Positions 7,321 through 14,991 of a stretch of DNA of 26,344 nucleotides are shown here, one piece after another. Numbering within the stretch: position 1 is the stretch's first letter; each line of letters starts with the position of its first letter. The DNA is from Pseudomonadota bacterium. Lineage in GTDB: Bacteria; Pseudomonadota; Alphaproteobacteria; Rhizobiales; Xanthobacteraceae. The notes beneath the pieces are model-generated. The model saw only the letters and a program-made list of their open reading frames with translations, was not told the DNA's origin and did not search any database. Position numbers and translations under genes: made by a program. The DNA is taken from NCBI GenBank assembly GCA_023423415.1, contig JAFAFP010000178.1, positions 1-26,344 on the forward strand. Direction: 5' to 3'.

Positions 7321-7352
7321 ATTGCGTCTCTCCTCGCCGCAGGTGTTCACCC

Positions 7353-7814
7353 TTGCCAAAGCTGTTTTTCGAAGACTTTACGCCCGGTCAGACGATTGAG
7401 CACGGCCCGCGGATCGTCACACGCGAGGAGATCATCGCATTTGCGGCCCAATTCGACCCGCAACCAATGCATCTTGACGAAGACGCCGGACGAAGTTCCA
7501 TGCTCGGCGGTTTGGGTGCATCGGGGTGGCATAGCTGCGGCATCATGATGCGCATGATCTGCGACAGCTTCATGCTCGAGGCAGCATCGATGGGCGCGGG
7601 CAGCGTAGAGGAAGTGCGCTGGCTGCATCCCGTGCGGCCTGACAACAAACTCGTGCTCAAAGCAACTGTACTCGACACACGCCGCTCACGCAGCAGGCCC
7701 GAGATGGGCATCGTTCGTTTCCTGTTCGAATTATTCAACGAGCACGGTCAAAAGGTGATGACGATGATCACGCCGACGTTGCTGGCGACGCGCAATCCGG
7801 CAGCCGCGTCATGA
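7353..7814 (+). CDS. MaoC-like hot-dog dehydratase (first of tandem pair)
   Basis: A 153-residue single hot-dog domain protein of the MaoC/(R)-specific enoyl-CoA hydratase family. Such enzymes hydrate 2-enoyl-CoA; the exact substrate cannot be read from sequence. The active-site pair Asp35 and His40 is present in FDPQPMHLDEDAG, followed by ASGWHSCGIMMRM in the place of the conserved glycine-rich substrate helix. The start codon is TTG at 7353 with AGGT 8 bases upstream; no in-frame ATG fits the family N-terminus LFFEDFTPGQ. The stop overlaps the start of the next paralogue by four bases, so the pair is co-translated and may form a heteromer. Confidence 0.88.
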   Translation: MPKLFFEDFTPGQTIEHGPRIVTREEIIAFAAQFDPQPMHLDEDAGRSSMLGGLGASGWHSCGIMMRMICDSFMLEAASMGAGSVEEVRWLHPVRPDNKLVLKATVLDTRRSRSRPEMGIVRFLFELFNEHGQKVMTMITPTLLATRNPAAAS

Positions 7815-8299
7815 TGAAATTTTTCGAGGATATGCGCGTTGGTGATCATGTCGTCCTCGGCTCACATCTGTTCACCGCCGAGGACATCAAGATTTTCGCC
7901 CGCCAATACGATCCGCAGCGGTTTCACATTGACGAGGCCGAGGGTAGGAACTCGCATTTCGGCGCGCTGATCGCATCGGGCTGGCACACTGGGTCGATTT
8001 GGATGCGCAAGATGGTCGATAGCAACAAGATCGCGATCGACGATATGCGCCGCCGCGGTGAGCGTATTCCGCTGATCGGTCCATCGCCCGGCTTTCGTGA
8101 AATGAAATGGCACAAGCCTGTCTTTGCCGGCGACACGGTGACCTACGCGGCCGAGATCGTTGATATGCGCATTTCGCAGTCGAAGCCCGGGCGCGGATTG
8201 GTCAATATGCTCGCCACCGGTGATAATCAGCACGGCGAACGGGTGATGAGCTTCATCAGCACCACATTTATTGAAAGGCGCGACCCGTCGCCAGCATGA
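7811..8299 (+). CDS. MaoC-like hot-dog dehydratase (second of tandem pair)
   Basis: A 162-residue paralogue of the preceding protein with the same architecture: FFEDMRVGDHVVLG at the N-terminus, then YDPQRFHIDEAEG with Asp34 and His39 as the expected catalytic dyad, and IASGWHTGSIWMRKM. It has an extra segment of about ten residues (RRRGERIPLIGPSPG) before the WHKPVFAGD strand. Both copies keep the catalytic pair, so neither is an obvious non-catalytic partner. Tandem ATG codons occur at 7811 and 7814; the first overlaps the previous stop. The stop overlaps the MFS gene as ATGA, so the three genes form one translational unit. Confidence 0.88.
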   Translation: MMKFFEDMRVGDHVVLGSHLFTAEDIKIFARQYDPQRFHIDEAEGRNSHFGALIASGWHTGSIWMRKMVDSNKIAIDDMRRRGERIPLIGPSPGFREMKWHKPVFAGDTVTYAAEIVDMRISQSKPGRGLVNMLATGDNQHGERVMSFISTTFIERRDPSPA

Positions 8300-9510
8300 C
8301 CGCGATCGCCGATATCGATGCGACCAAGCGCGACGAACGCCGCGCCATGTCGGTTGCATCGGGCGCGCACGCTCTACACGACGGCTACACCGATCTGATC
8401 TACGTGATGCTGCCGATCTGGCAGGCTGAGTTCGGCCTGACTTACGCGGCCGTCGGCCTGCTGCGCGGGCTGTTCGCAGGAACGATGGCCAGCCTGCAAA
8501 TTCCGGCCGGACATCTCGCCGAACGTTATGGCGTCGCCGGGATCCTTGCCGGGGGCACAGCTCTTACCGGATTCGGTTATTGCCTCGCGGGATTAAGCGG
8601 CGGTTTCACCATGCTGCTGGTGTCGCTTCTGATCGGCGGCCTCGGCGCAAGCACCCAACATCCTCTTGCCTCCGCACTTGTGGCCCGCGCCTTTTCAGGT
8701 CCTCGTTCGATGAAGGCGCTGGGCGGCTATAATTTTGCAGGTGACATCGGCAAGATGACGGTCCCGGCGCTGGCTGCAGTGATGATTGCCGTGATGCCGT
8801 GGCGGCCGTCACTGGTCATTCTGGGTTCGGCCGGATTTGTCGCAGCGTTGTTGATTTTATTGGTGACCCCGCGCTTTGCGCGAGCCGATGCAACAGGGAC
8901 CACCAAGACCACCAGTGCGACTGCGCACAAACCGCGCGGCGGCCGTTATGCGTTTCCAACCCTTCTGTCGATCGGCGTGATCGACAGTGCGACCCGCATG
9001 GGTTTCCTCACCTTCCTGCCCTTCATCCTGACCGCGAAGGGCGCGAGCGTGCCGCTCATCGGCGTCGCGCTGACACTGGTGTTTGCGGGCGGCGCTGTTG
9101 GGAAACTTGTTTGCGCCTTCATCGGCTCGCGCATCGGCGTCATTGGCACGGTATATCTCACCGAAATCGTGACGCTGGTACTGGTCCTGCTGCTCCTGCC
9201 CGCATCGCTGGAAATCTCTCTCGTCATTCTGCCGATCCTCGGCGTCGCGCTGAACGGCACGTCTTCCGTGCTCTATGGTTCGGTGCCGGAATTGGTCGAT
9301 GCGGAAAAACGCGCGCGCGCATTCGGCATTTTCTACACCGGCACGATCGGAGCCGGTGCGATTGCGCCGATCCTCTACGGCTTCATCAGCGATGCGATCG
9401 GCCTGACCGGCGGGGTCGTTGTCGTCGCCATGATGGTCGTGCTGACATTGCCGCTCGCTTACATGCTGCGACCCGCCTTCGCTCAGCTCCAATCGCCGAG
9501 TGCCGTCTGA
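8296..9510 (+). CDS. MFS transporter, Fsr (fosmidomycin resistance)-like
   Basis: A 404-residue major facilitator with about twelve hydrophobic segments. Residues 18-40 (SGAHALHDGYTDLIYVMLP) and the TQHPLASALVARAF block at 120-133 resemble Fsr, the E. coli fosmidomycin efflux protein, with the characteristic HP pair at 122-123. A motif A-like loop AGHLAERYG follows the second segment (71-79). A polar linker (about 196-215) separates the two six-helix halves. The substrate is unknown. Coupling by ATGA overlap to two MaoC hydratases suggests it exports or imports a related carboxylic acid, but this is inference. Its last 28 bases overlap the convergent rsmE gene. Confidence 0.88.
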   Translation: MTAIADIDATKRDERRAMSVASGAHALHDGYTDLIYVMLPIWQAEFGLTYAAVGLLRGLFAGTMASLQIPAGHLAERYGVAGILAGGTALTGFGYCLAGLSGGFTMLLVSLLIGGLGASTQHPLASALVARAFSGPRSMKALGGYNFAGDIGKMTVPALAAVMIAVMPWRPSLVILGSAGFVAALLILLVTPRFARADATGTTKTTSATAHKPRGGRYAFPTLLSIGVIDSATRMGFLTFLPFILTAKGASVPLIGVALTLVFAGGAVGKLVCAFIGSRIGVIGTVYLTEIVTLVLVLLLLPASLEISLVILPILGVALNGTSSVLYGSVPELVDAEKRARAFGIFYTGTIGAGAIAPILYGFISDAIGLTGGVVVVAMMVVLTLPLAYMLRPAFAQLQSPSAV

Positions 9511-10226
9511 ACGATGGTCAGCGCCGCGACTGCGGCCGTATCGGCCCGCAGAATGCGCGGGCCGAGCGCAAGCCGCACGACATTCGGCTGACGCAAAAGC
9601 AGTGCGCGCTCGTCCTCGGCGAAGCCGCCTTCAGGTCCGATCAACACCGCCAGCGGAGTTCCTTTCTTAATCTCTGACAAGGCTGCGATCGGATTGCGGA
9701 CCTCGGCATCCTCGTCGCAGAAAATCAGCCCCCGCCCGTTCGCCAGATCGTCCAGCGCCTTGGCCAGCGGCATCGCCTCCATCACATCGGCGATGGTGAG
9801 GATACCGCATTGCTCGGCGGCCTCGATCGCATTGGCCCGCATTCGGTCGAGGTTGACCCGCGCCGCCTGGGTGTGACGCGTGACCACCGGCTGGAGGCGG
9901 GAGACCCCGAGTTCCACAGCCTTCTGCACCATGTAGTCGAGCCGCGCGTGCTTCAGCGGCGCGAACAGATAATGCAGGTCGCAAGGCGGATGCTGCGGCC
10001 GCGTTTGCTCAGTGATTGTAAGCGAGACCGATTTCCGCCCCTCCGGATGCAACGACGCCAGCCACTCTCCATCCTGCCCATTGAAGATCAGAACCGGATC
10101 ACCGGAACCAAGCCGCAAGACGTTGATGAGATAGTTAGATTGCCCTTTGTCGAGGGGAATGGTTCCACCAAGGCAGAGAGGGGCTGCGACGAATAGTCGT
10201 GGCGTGCGGAAATCATATCGTGGCAT
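9483..10226 (-). CDS. rsmE: 16S rRNA (uracil-1498-N3)-methyltransferase
   Basis: A 247-residue SPOUT methyltransferase that makes m3U1498 in 16S rRNA of the 30S subunit. The N-terminal PUA-like part is at 1-70 (LDKGQSNYLINVLRLGSGD) and the trefoil-knot catalytic domain at 80-245. Knot motifs are clear: QKAVELGVSRLQPV (101-114), LIGPEGGF (195-202) and LGPRILRADTA (221-231). Length matches the family. The 3' end overlaps the convergent MFS gene by 28 bases, so opposing transcripts would be antisense there. ATG 10226 has AAGG about 6 bases upstream. Confidence 0.95.
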   Translation of the reverse strand: MPRYDFRTPRLFVAAPLCLGGTIPLDKGQSNYLINVLRLGSGDPVLIFNGQDGEWLASLHPEGRKSVSLTITEQTRPQHPPCDLHYLFAPLKHARLDYMVQKAVELGVSRLQPVVTRHTQAARVNLDRMRANAIEAAEQCGILTIADVMEAMPLAKALDDLANGRGLIFCDEDAEVRNPIAALSEIKKGTPLAVLIGPEGGFAEDERALLLRQPNVVRLALGPRILRADTAAVAALTIVQTALGDWS

Positions 10227-10267
10227 GTCGGCCTTAAGGCTATCGGTATTGAGAGGCAGTCTGCGGC

Positions 10268-10296
10268 TTGGTTGGGCCGGAGGGCACCTCTATTAT
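10268..10296 (+). promoter_or_regulatory. Candidate promoter for the secreted protein gene and ubiA
   Basis: TTGGTT (10268-10273), a 17-base spacer and TATTAT (10291-10296). The predicted start near 10303 leaves a leader of about 90 bases to the ATG at 10393. Confidence 0.5.
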
Positions 10297-10392
10297 GCCG
10301 CGAATCGCCATTTGCCGCTCTCTCGCCGGATTTACCGGTTTGATGACGGCGGGCGCGACCCTGGTAATTCCGGGACCGGGAGAGGAAATTCC

Positions 10393-11055
10393 ATGAGGCT
10401 ACTGCACAGCCTTTCCGCAACAATGACCGTGGCTGTCCTCGTGACGACGCCAGTTCTCGCCGGGCCGCAGACGGGCCATCTCCAGCTTGCCCAGGCTGCA
10501 GCGCCAGCAGGCCCGCCCACCAGCGGCTGGAACGCGCCCGGCGGAGCTCCCGCAGCCGCTCCCATGAGCCCGCCCCCCTCCTCCGGCTGGGGTGCCCCAG
10601 GGGCAGCAACTGCACCTACCGGCCCCGGGCCCGGTGGCTGGGCACCGTCGGGGCCGCAGCGTGATTGCGGCGGCGAGTTTATGCCTCTTCGCCAGGATGC
10701 CGAGAAGAAGGCAGCGGCGATCAAGGCCGCCGCCGCGACCAAGAAGCAGCCCGCAGTTTGCGCGGCATTCAAGACCTTTGCCGCCGCCGAAGCAAAGGTC
10801 GTAAAATACGTCGAAGACCACGGTGCGGAGTGCCGGATTCCACCCGACGCCCTCAAGGCGATGAAGAGCAACCACGCCAAGACAATCGAAATCCGCACCA
10901 AGGTTTGCGACGTGGCCGCGGCTCCACAACCGCGCGCGCCGAGCCTCAGCGATGCGCTCGGCACCTCGCGTATTCCAACGGCGCCATCTGAAAGCGCCAC
11001 ACCCAAGCGCGGCGGCACCTTCGATACGCTGACCGGAAACACGCTGCAGCGATGA
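10393..11055 (+). CDS. Secreted four-cysteine protein of unknown function
   Basis: A 220-residue exported protein with a signal peptide (residues 1-23, likely cleavage after VLA). A Gly/Pro/Ala-rich linker (about 34-88) carries three imperfect SGWxAPGxA-type repeats, followed by a helical domain (about 90-175) with Cys92, Cys123, Cys147 and Cys172, which could form two disulfides in the periplasm, and a polar C-terminal tail. I recognise it only as a conserved hypothetical of Bradyrhizobium relatives. The frame is open upstream to 10147, but the signal peptide and GAGAGGAAA before the ATG at 10393 fix the start. Its stop overlaps the ubiA start by four bases. Confidence 0.8.
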   Translation: MRLLHSLSATMTVAVLVTTPVLAGPQTGHLQLAQAAAPAGPPTSGWNAPGGAPAAAPMSPPPSSGWGAPGAATAPTGPGPGGWAPSGPQRDCGGEFMPLRQDAEKKAAAIKAAAATKKQPAVCAAFKTFAAAEAKVVKYVEDHGAECRIPPDALKAMKSNHAKTIEIRTKVCDVAAAPQPRAPSLSDALGTSRIPTAPSESATPKRGGTFDTLTGNTLQR

Positions 11056-11993
11056 CCGGGCTAGCAGGGCGCGTTGCCGATTCGACCGGTAACTGGGTCG
11101 ATACGGCCGCGCCGTTATGGCTCCGCCCCTATCTGCGGCTAGCGCGGTTCGACCGTCCCATTGGCTCATGGCTTTTGCTGTTGCCGTGCTGGTGGTCTGC
11201 CGGCCTCGCCGCCATTGCCGCCGGACGGCCCTATCCTGACCCGTGGCATGTTCTGCTGTTCTTCATCGGCGCATTCGTGATGCGCGGGGCCGGATGTACC
11301 TGGAATGACATCACCGACCGCCATCTGGATGCCCAGGTGGAACGCACCCGGTCGCGTCCGATTCCGTCAGGTCAGGTCACGGTCAAACAGGCTGTGGCGT
11401 TCCTGGTCCTGCAGGCTCTGATAGGCCTGATCGTACTTCTGCAATTCAATCCGTTCACCATTCTCGTCGGAATTCTCTCGCTTGCGACCGTCGCGATCTA
11501 TCCATTCCTTAAGCGGGTGACTTACTGGCCGCAAGTCGGGCTTGGCCTCGCCTTCTCGTGGGGCGCACTGATGGGATGGCCCGCTGTGTTCGGGCGGCTC
11601 GATGTTGCAGCTTTTGTTCTTTATGCGGGGGCGATCGCCTGGGTGATCGCTTATGACACGATCTATGCGCATCAGGATCGCGAGGACGATGCGCTGATCG
11701 GCATCAAATCGACGGCTTTGCTGTTTTCCGACCGTACCAAACCGATGCTGGCGTTGTTCTTCTCGCTCGCAGTGTTGCTCATCGGCTTAGCCGGATGGCT
11801 CGCCGATGCAGGCGTGATTTTCGCAATCGGCCTTGCCACCTTCGCGCTGCATCTCGCCTGGCAGGTGTGGCGCCTCGATATTTCGGATTCCGCACTGTGC
11901 CTGCGGTTGTTCAAATCCAATCGCGACGCCGGATTGATCCTGTTCGCCGCGATGATTTTAGACGCTGCCGCACGGCACGGCTTTTTGCTTTGA
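11052..11993 (+). CDS. ubiA: 4-hydroxybenzoate polyprenyltransferase
   Basis: A 313-residue integral membrane prenyltransferase that attaches the polyprenyl tail to 4-hydroxybenzoate, an early committed step in ubiquinone synthesis. Both Asp-rich prenyl-diphosphate/Mg sites are intact: NDITDRHLD (85-93) and YDTIYAHQDREDD (201-213). The family GSWLLLLPCWW block (38-48) and RPIPSGQ (102-108) are also present, with eight to nine hydrophobic helices. ATG 11052 overlaps the upstream stop (ATGA), coupling it to the secreted protein. A dispersed palindrome directly after the TGA probably ends transcription. Confidence 0.96.
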   Translation: MTGLAGRVADSTGNWVDTAAPLWLRPYLRLARFDRPIGSWLLLLPCWWSAGLAAIAAGRPYPDPWHVLLFFIGAFVMRGAGCTWNDITDRHLDAQVERTRSRPIPSGQVTVKQAVAFLVLQALIGLIVLLQFNPFTILVGILSLATVAIYPFLKRVTYWPQVGLGLAFSWGALMGWPAVFGRLDVAAFVLYAGAIAWVIAYDTIYAHQDREDDALIGIKSTALLFSDRTKPMLALFFSLAVLLIGLAGWLADAGVIFAIGLATFALHLAWQVWRLDISDSALCLRLFKSNRDAGLILFAAMILDAAARHGFLL

Positions 11994-12040
11994 CGCGTTT
12001 TCTTTACGCGAATCGGTACCCACTTCGCTCGAAAACGCTT
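11994..12040. repeat. Dispersed Rhizobiales palindrome, probable bidirectional terminator
   Basis: The element exactly fills the gap between the ubiA stop and the DUF6101 stop. GCGTTTTC (11995-12002) pairs with GAAAACGC (12031-12038), and inside it GCGAA (12008-12012) pairs with TTCGC (12024-12028) around a GGTACC centre. T-runs follow on the plus strand (TTTT at 12039-12042). The sequence closely resembles a short repeat I recall from many Rhizobiales intergenic regions; copy number cannot be judged from this window. Confidence 0.6.
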
Positions 12041-12607
12041 TTAGTTGCGTGCGATGATCTCACGCTCGTCGCGATGCACGACTGACAAGGCGATGTGACG
12101 GCCAGGCTTGCGCCGCAGAAAGATCGACGGCCGGCGCTTGCGGATCGAAGAACGGCGACGCCGGCGGCTAACCGCCTCGTCCATCTGGACCGAGCGACGG
12201 CCTGGGTGAACCTCACTGACTTGCCCATCCTGTCCCCGCTGCCGCAAGGCGAGGCCGAGCACGCGGCCCCAGGCCTTCCACACGAAGGCGGCTTCCTCGG
12301 CTTCCGCGCCGTCCAGCAACGGAATCGACAGCGACGGATCGCAGTGATCGAGAATGATGGATGCGGTGTCACCATCCGCAGCCGGTATCACCAGCGTGAT
12401 CCCGGTGAATGCTTCGACGGGAAGACGGATTTTCATCCGCATCCCGCGGACCGCGCGCCGCAACGTCACGCGATCACGATCAAGTTCGACCTGCCGCATC
12501 TGCCCATCCGCACCGGCATCCTTCGCCGGAAAGCGGATGGGCAAAGCGAAGGGGTCGAGCCGCATGGTGCGGCCCGACCCGGCAGGTATGGCCCCGCCGG
12601 CTTCCAT
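12041..12607 (-). CDS. DUF6101 family protein
   Basis: A protein of about 188 residues matching the DUF6101 family of Bradyrhizobium relatives, function unknown. The N-terminal AIPAGSGRTMRLDPFALP and the RRAVRGMRM segment look like the conserved core. The last 55 residues are strongly basic (RRRRRSSIRKRRPS, then FLRRKPGR), suggesting nucleic-acid or membrane-phosphate contact, and end in HRDEREIIARN. The frame is open to an ATG at 12667 and a TTG at 12619; I prefer ATG 12607 because GAGG lies 6 bases upstream. It converges on ubiA and diverges from pmbA. Confidence 0.75.
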   Translation of the reverse strand: MEAGGAIPAGSGRTMRLDPFALPIRFPAKDAGADGQMRQVELDRDRVTLRRAVRGMRMKIRLPVEAFTGITLVIPAADGDTASIILDHCDPSLSIPLLDGAEAEEAAFVWKAWGRVLGLALRQRGQDGQVSEVHPGRRSVQMDEAVSRRRRRSSIRKRRPSIFLRRKPGRHIALSVVHRDEREIIARN

Positions 12608-12690
12608 TTGACGCCTCAATTGCTCCCCCGGACTTTTTCGTCCGTTATGGGCATCACCTTGCCACACCGATGTCGGAAACCGCTTAAAAA

Positions 12691-12706
12691 GCCTGGTTAA
12701 TCAGGC
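12691..12706 (-). terminator. Hairpin with T-tract upstream of DUF6101
   Basis: GCCTG (12691-12695) and CAGGC (12702-12706) form a stem around GTTAAT. On the minus strand it is followed by TTTTT (12690-12686), like an intrinsic terminator about 85 bases before the DUF6101 start. No gene on that strand ends here, so it could be an attenuator or the end of a small RNA. On the plus strand GTTT follows, a weaker match. Confidence 0.35.
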
Positions 12707-12828
12707 GTTTCTCGCGTCCCCTCGATTCGCATGATTGACATTTTCTTTCGCTGGCCGCGCGAAGGCCGCCTTTTCGGCTAACCTTGTGCTTGTCAGACTG
12801 GAAGGCGAAGCCTAAATCCGACTCGCCC

Positions 12829-14181
12829 ATGAAAGCCCTCCTTGATCAATCCGCGCTGACCGACCTCGCCGAAAGGCTGGTTGGAGCCGCTCAAAAAGCC
12901 GGCGCCGATGCGGCAGACGCTGTGGCTGTCCGCTCGATTTCCGTTGGTGTCGAAGTGCGCGACGGCGCACTTGAAGAATCCGAACGCTCCGAAGGGGATG
13001 ACGTCGGCCTGCGTGTCTTTGTCGGACGCAAACAGGCCGTCGTGTCGACCAATGACATTGGCCGAGCGGACGTGGATGCGCTGGCCGCGCGCGCAGTCGC
13101 GATGGCACGTGTCGCACCCGATGATCTTTATGCCGGACTGGCGGACCGCACCCTGCTGTCAGCTCAACATCCGGATCTCGATTTGGTCGACCCCGATATT
13201 CCCGAAGTCACGCAACTCGAAGAGCGAGCCCGCGCGGCCGAGCGCGCCGGCCTCGATGTCAAAGGTGTGACCAAGTCCGGTGGCGCATCAGCGTCCGCCG
13301 GTATCGGTGGGATGGTCCTCGTCACCAGCGACGGCTTCCACGGCTCTTATCTCGCCTCGCGCCGCGGCTTCTCTATGATGGCTATTGCCGGCGAAGGCAC
13401 CGGCATGGAGCGCGATTATGATTACACATCCGCGCTGCATGAGAGCGATCTTGATGCGCCGGAGGATGTCGGCCGCAGCGCCGGAGAGCGTGCCGTCCGC
13501 CGCATCAATCCGCGCAAAGTGAAGACGCAGCAGGTGCCGGTGATTTTCGAACCGCGCGTCGCAAGCTCGCTCATCGGTCATCTTGCCGGTGCTGCGAATG
13601 GGTCGTCGATCGCGCGTAAGGCAAGCTTCCTGAAGGATAAACTCGGCGAGAAGATTTTTGCCTCCGGGATTCGCGTGGTTGACGACCCGCTGCGCAAACG
13701 CGGATTGCGCTCGCATCCGTTCGACGGCGAAGGCGTCGCCGTGAAAAAGATGAATCTCGTCGAGGATGGCGTGCTGACGTCATGGTTCCTCGACAGCGCA
13801 ACGGCACGCGAACTTGGCATGACAACAACCGGTCATGCGTCGCGTGGCGTTTCATCGCCGCCGTCACCATCGCCGACGAACCTGCATCTCGAGGCCGGCT
13901 CGCTGACACCGGAACAACTGATCGCCGAAACAGGGAACGGCTTCTACGTGACCGACCTGATCGGCATGGGCACCAATCTGGTCACCGGCGATTACAGCCG
14001 CGGTGCTGCCGGTTTCTGGATCGAGAATGGAGAGCTGACATACGCTGTCAGTGAAGTGACAATTGCCGGACATCTGTTCGACATGTTCCGCACGCTGACA
14101 CCCGCCAACGATCTGGCATTCAAATATGGAACGAACGCGCCAACCTTGCGCGTGGAGGGGCTGACTGTTGCCGGTCATTGA
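12829..14181 (+). CDS. pmbA: TldD/PmbA family metalloprotease component
   Basis: A 450-residue protein, the same length as E. coli PmbA (TldE). TldD and TldE form a hetero-dimeric zinc protease that degrades unfolded peptides and matures some modified peptides; TldD carries the metal site, and PmbA lacks it, as here. Family blocks are clear: a C-terminal GTNLVTGDYSRGAAGFWIENGELTYAVSEVTIAGHL region (about 380-420) and GLRSHPFDGEGVA near 300. No tldD is in this window. The frame is open 45 bases further upstream, but ATG 12829 (MKALLDQ) starts at the family position. The end overlaps the next gene by 14 bases. Confidence 0.93.
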   Translation: MKALLDQSALTDLAERLVGAAQKAGADAADAVAVRSISVGVEVRDGALEESERSEGDDVGLRVFVGRKQAVVSTNDIGRADVDALAARAVAMARVAPDDLYAGLADRTLLSAQHPDLDLVDPDIPEVTQLEERARAAERAGLDVKGVTKSGGASASAGIGGMVLVTSDGFHGSYLASRRGFSMMAIAGEGTGMERDYDYTSALHESDLDAPEDVGRSAGERAVRRINPRKVKTQQVPVIFEPRVASSLIGHLAGAANGSSIARKASFLKDKLGEKIFASGIRVVDDPLRKRGLRSHPFDGEGVAVKKMNLVEDGVLTSWFLDSATARELGMTTTGHASRGVSSPPSPSPTNLHLEAGSLTPEQLIAETGNGFYVTDLIGMGTNLVTGDYSRGAAGFWIENGELTYAVSEVTIAGHLFDMFRTLTPANDLAFKYGTNAPTLRVEGLTVAGH

Positions 14182-14974
14182 ACCGCAAAATGAATTCGCA
14201 ACACTTGCCGAGGAGCTCGGCAAGGCACTGCGCGAGGCCGGGCCGATCGCGCTAAAGACATTTCGTGGCGCCATCCGGAGCTGGACCAAGGGTCACAGTT
14301 CCCCGGTTTCCGAAGCCGATATCGCTGTCGACAATTTCCTCCGCGAACGATTGTGGCGTGCGGACTATGGCTGGTTGTCGGAAGAGAGCGTGGACGACCG
14401 CGCCCGGCTAGCCTCGGAGCGCCTGTTTATTGTCGATCCGATCGATGGCACGCGTTCTTACCTTGCTGGCCGGCCGGACTGGTCGATCGTTGCGGCCGTG
14501 GTCGAGAAAGGCCGCCCTGTCGCCGCCGCGATTTACGTGCCAGTAGACGACGATCTCTATCTTGCGGCATCGGGGCAGGGGGCAACCAGAAACGGGGAAC
14601 TGATCGCAGCATCCAGCGGTATCGAGCTTGCCAACGCACGCATTGCCGGCCCCAAAAAAGTATTGGAGCGGCTGACGACCATCGACCCGGCGACCATCCA
14701 GGAACCGAAGATTCACTCTCTCGCCCTGCGCATGACGCGGGTCGCCGAGGGCCGGATTGACGCAGGTTTCGCCTCTGTCAATGCCTACGATTGGGACCTT
14801 GCCGCGGCCGATCTTTTGGTGCACGAAGCGGGCGGCGTCATGACCAATTTCGCTGGTGAAACGCTGGTTTACAACCTGCATGATCCCGTACACGGCGCGA
14901 TTCTCGCGGCTGGACGAGCCCGACATGCCGCCATGCTTGAACTTGTCCAGGCGCGCCATCAAGAATTCGCCTGA
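14168..14974 (+). CDS. Inositol monophosphatase family protein, CysQ-like
   Basis: A 268-residue Mg-dependent phosphatase of the inositol monophosphatase superfamily, nearest to 3'(2'),5'-bisphosphate nucleotidases (CysQ), which recycle PAP from sulfate assimilation. Metal ligands are present: the SEES motif with Glu72-73, DPIDGT with Asp90 and Asp93 (90-95), and YDWDLAAADLLVHEAGG near residue 200. Substrate preference between inositol phosphate and PAP cannot be settled by eye. The start is TTG at 14168, preceded by GGAGGGG with 7-base spacing, a very strong ribosome-binding site inside the end of pmbA. It belongs to the pmbA-lpxK run. Confidence 0.9.
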   Translation: MPVIEPQNEFATLAEELGKALREAGPIALKTFRGAIRSWTKGHSSPVSEADIAVDNFLRERLWRADYGWLSEESVDDRARLASERLFIVDPIDGTRSYLAGRPDWSIVAAVVEKGRPVAAAIYVPVDDDLYLAASGQGATRNGELIAASSGIELANARIAGPKKVLERLTTIDPATIQEPKIHSLALRMTRVAEGRIDAGFASVNAYDWDLAAADLLVHEAGGVMTNFAGETLVYNLHDPVHGAILAAGRARHAAMLELVQARHQEFA

Positions 14975-14991
14975 CACTTAGAAAGACTGCC

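Noticed and set aside
10147..10392. 82-codon N-terminal extension of the secreted protein
   Set aside because: It overlaps the rsmE start region antisense, and the signal peptide and ribosome-binding site place the start at 10393.
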